Of a stretch of DNA of 64,000 nucleotides, positions 62,033-64,000 are shown piece by piece. The position numbers and the translations under genes were made by a program. The stretch is taken from the NCBI GenBank assembly GCA_946811185.2, contig OX328102.1, positions 51,127,619 through 51,191,618 on the forward strand, given 5' to 3'. Position 1 is the first letter of the stretch; the number at the start of each line of letters is the position of its first letter. The notes beneath the pieces were generated by a model. It saw nothing but the letters and a program-made list of their open reading frames with translations. It had not been told where the DNA came from and ran no database searches. The stretch is from Hippopus hippopus. Taxonomy: Eukaryota > Mollusca > Bivalvia > Cardiida > Cardiidae.

Positions 62033-64000
62033 AGTAGCCATTTCCAGTTGAAAATTTCCGTTTCTTGTTTACGCAATAAAGTTTGCATTTGTGGTCAGAT
62101 TTTCATGAAACTTGTATAGTTGCTTTGTATCATCAACAGCTTGAAACCTATTGATTTTGAAAATCTCCTACAAACAGTACGGGAAAAGTAACCATTTGAA
62201 TTAGCAAATTTCCATTTCTTGTTTACACAATAAAGTCTGCATTTGTGGTCAGATTTTCATGAAACTTCCACAGTTCCTTTGTATGATCACCAGCTTGAAC
62301 CTTATTGATTTTGAAAAAGAAATAAAAAACAGTATTGGAAAAGTAGCCATTTAAAGTGAAAATTTCCATTTCATGTTTAGGCTATAATGTCTGCATTAGT
62401 GGTCAGATTTTCAGGAAACTTGCATAGTTGCTTACTATCATCAACAGCTTAAACGCTATTGATTTTGAAAAACATCCAACAAACAGTAGAGGAAAAGAAG
62501 CCATTTGATATTGCAAATATCCATTTCTTGTTTATGCAATAAAGTCTGCATTTGTAGTCAGATTTTCATTAAACTTGAACGGTTGCTTTGTATCATCAAC
62601 AGCTTGAATCATATTGATTTGGAAAAATCCAACAAACAGTACGGAAAAAGTAGCCATTTGAAGATGAAAATATCCATTTCTTGTTTACGCAATAGAGTCT
62701 GCATTTGTAGTCAGATTCGCATGAACCTTACACAGTTGCTTTGTGTCATCAACAGCTTGAACGCTATTAATTTTGAAATTAATCTAAAAGACAGTACTGG
62801 AAAAGTAGCCATTTGAAATAGCAAATTTTCATAACTTTTTTACGCAATAAAGTCGGCATTTGTGGTCAGATTTTCATGAAATTTGTACAGTTGCTTTGTA
62901 TCATAAACAGCTTGAAAGCTATTGATTTTGAAATAAATCTAACAGATAGTACTTGAGGGCAGCCATTTGAATTTGCAAATTTACATTTTTTCTTTACACA
63001 ATAAAGTCTGCATTTGTAATCAGATTTTCATGAAACTTGCACAGTTGCTTTGTATCATCAACAGCTTGAACACTATTGATTTTTAAATAAATCTAACAAA
63101 CACTACTGGAAAAGTAGTCATTTGACCTTGCAAATTTCCAATTCGTATTTACGCAATAAAGTCTCCATTTGTAGTCAGATTTTTATGACACTTGCACAGT
63201 TCCTTTGTATCAAACCGTCTTAGAAAAGTAGCCATTTGAAGGATTTCCTTTTCTTGTTTACGCAATTAAGTCTGCATTTGTAGTCAGATTTTCATAAAAC
63301 TTGTATAGTTGCTTTGTATCATCACAGCTTGAACGCTATTGATTAAGAAAAAATATTGCAACATACAGTATTGGAAAAGTAGCCATTTGAAGGTGAAAAT
63401 TTCCATTTCTTGTTTACGCAATAAAGTCGGCATTTATGGTCAGATTTTTATGAAACTTCTATAGTTCCTTTGTATGATCAACAGCTTGAACACTATTGAT
63501 TTAAAAAAAATCATACAAATAGTACAGGAAAAGTACCCATTTGAAGTTCCAAATTTCCACTTTTTGTTTACGCAATAAAGTCTGCATTTGTAGTCAGATT
63601 TTCATGAAACTTGCACTGTTGCTTTGTATCATCGACAGCTTGAAGGCTATCGATTTAGGAAAAAAAATGCAACATACAGTATTGGAAAAATAGCCATTTG
63701 AAGTTCCAAATTTACATAAATTCTTTATGCAAGAAAGTCGTCATTTGTGGTTAGATTCTCATGAAATTTGCACAGTTGCTTTCTATCATCAACAGCTTAA
63801 AGCCTATTGATTTCGAAAAAAATCCAACAAAGAGTATGGTAAAAGTAGACATTTGAATTTGAAAATATCCATTTTTTGTTTACGCAATAAAGTTTGCATT
63901 TGTAGTCAGATTTTCATGAAACTTGCACAGTTGCTTTCTATCATCAACAACTTAAACGCTATTGATTTTGAAATAAATTTAACAAACAGTGTTGGAAAAG
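62033..64000 (+). repeat. Satellite family A, block 22 (continues past the window)
   Basis: A units in the same order as 55070-57037, including the ACTTGAGGGCAGCC join and the shortened unit near 63208. The window ends inside a unit, about 500 bp before a MITE copy would be expected. Confidence 0.95.

Noticed and set aside
1..64000. CRISPR array, because of the regular repeats
   Set aside because: Units of 155-160 bp are contiguous with no unique spacers, and the sequence is eukaryotic in character.
1..64000. tRNA-derived SINE promoters (A and B boxes) in family A or B
   Set aside because: I looked for paired A-box and B-box motifs in the unit consensus and found no convincing pair. GTTCGAACA-like boxes near 15990-16320 look like B boxes, but no A box stands at a proper distance.

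Overview
This window is eukaryotic satellite DNA with no supportable protein-coding or RNA gene. It is AT-rich and almost wholly tandemly repetitive. Every open frame is short, recurs with the repeat units, and lacks a recognisable domain. Three shared motifs point to a mollusc, most likely a bivalve: the AAAGGGAAATAACTC-type box, a repeat head that folds as a CTCACCT/AGGTGAG hairpin and runs into a TGTCCGGCGTCC stretch, and a repeat tail with the palindrome AGGGCCATCATGGCCCT. I recall these from mollusc genomes; I could not run a search, and I name no species.

Two unrelated tandem families make up the array, both in one fixed orientation. Family A has a unit of about 155 bp (spacing of exactly 155 bp at 306, 461, 616 and 771). 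It fills roughly 43 kb, or about 275 units. Family B has a unit of about 160 bp and occurs as eleven blocks inside A (5370-6192, 12970-14857, 22082-24356, 25070-25967, 30709-31310, 35865-37105, 39314-40554, 44039-45279, 47016-48256, 53256-55069, 60219-62032). B units come in four kinds (i-ii-iii-iv). Intact blocks start with i and end with iii plus a GC-rich tail, so they hold 3, 7 or 11 units. Intact B blocks sit at one position of the A unit, flanked by a 17-bp duplication of A sequence whose unoccupied form exists at 12007-12023.

Three other components interrupt the array. (1) A ~360-bp MITE with imperfect terminal inverted repeats and a TTAA target duplication is present in nine full copies and one 5'-truncated copy, always at the same A site. 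(2) A ~2.1-kb element at 14890-16984 has a 13-bp inverted repeat at its 5' end, the matching copy just before a 3' hairpin, and internal tandem repeats of ~166 and ~145 bp; this fits a non-autonomous Helentron-type (HINE) element. (3) A ~570-bp non-repetitive segment at 4800-5369 has a long hairpin and two CRE-type palindromes.

On top of this lie large recent duplications: 1-4520 repeats at 7203-11722 (offset 7202), ~52531-57037 repeats at ~59493-64000 (offset ~6963), ~49262-51230 repeats near 56074-58045, and a ~680-bp MITE-bearing module is triplicated at ~19255-21300. The layout suggests an A array that took single insertions of B and the MITE, after which the composite was multiplied by unequal exchange or a similar process.
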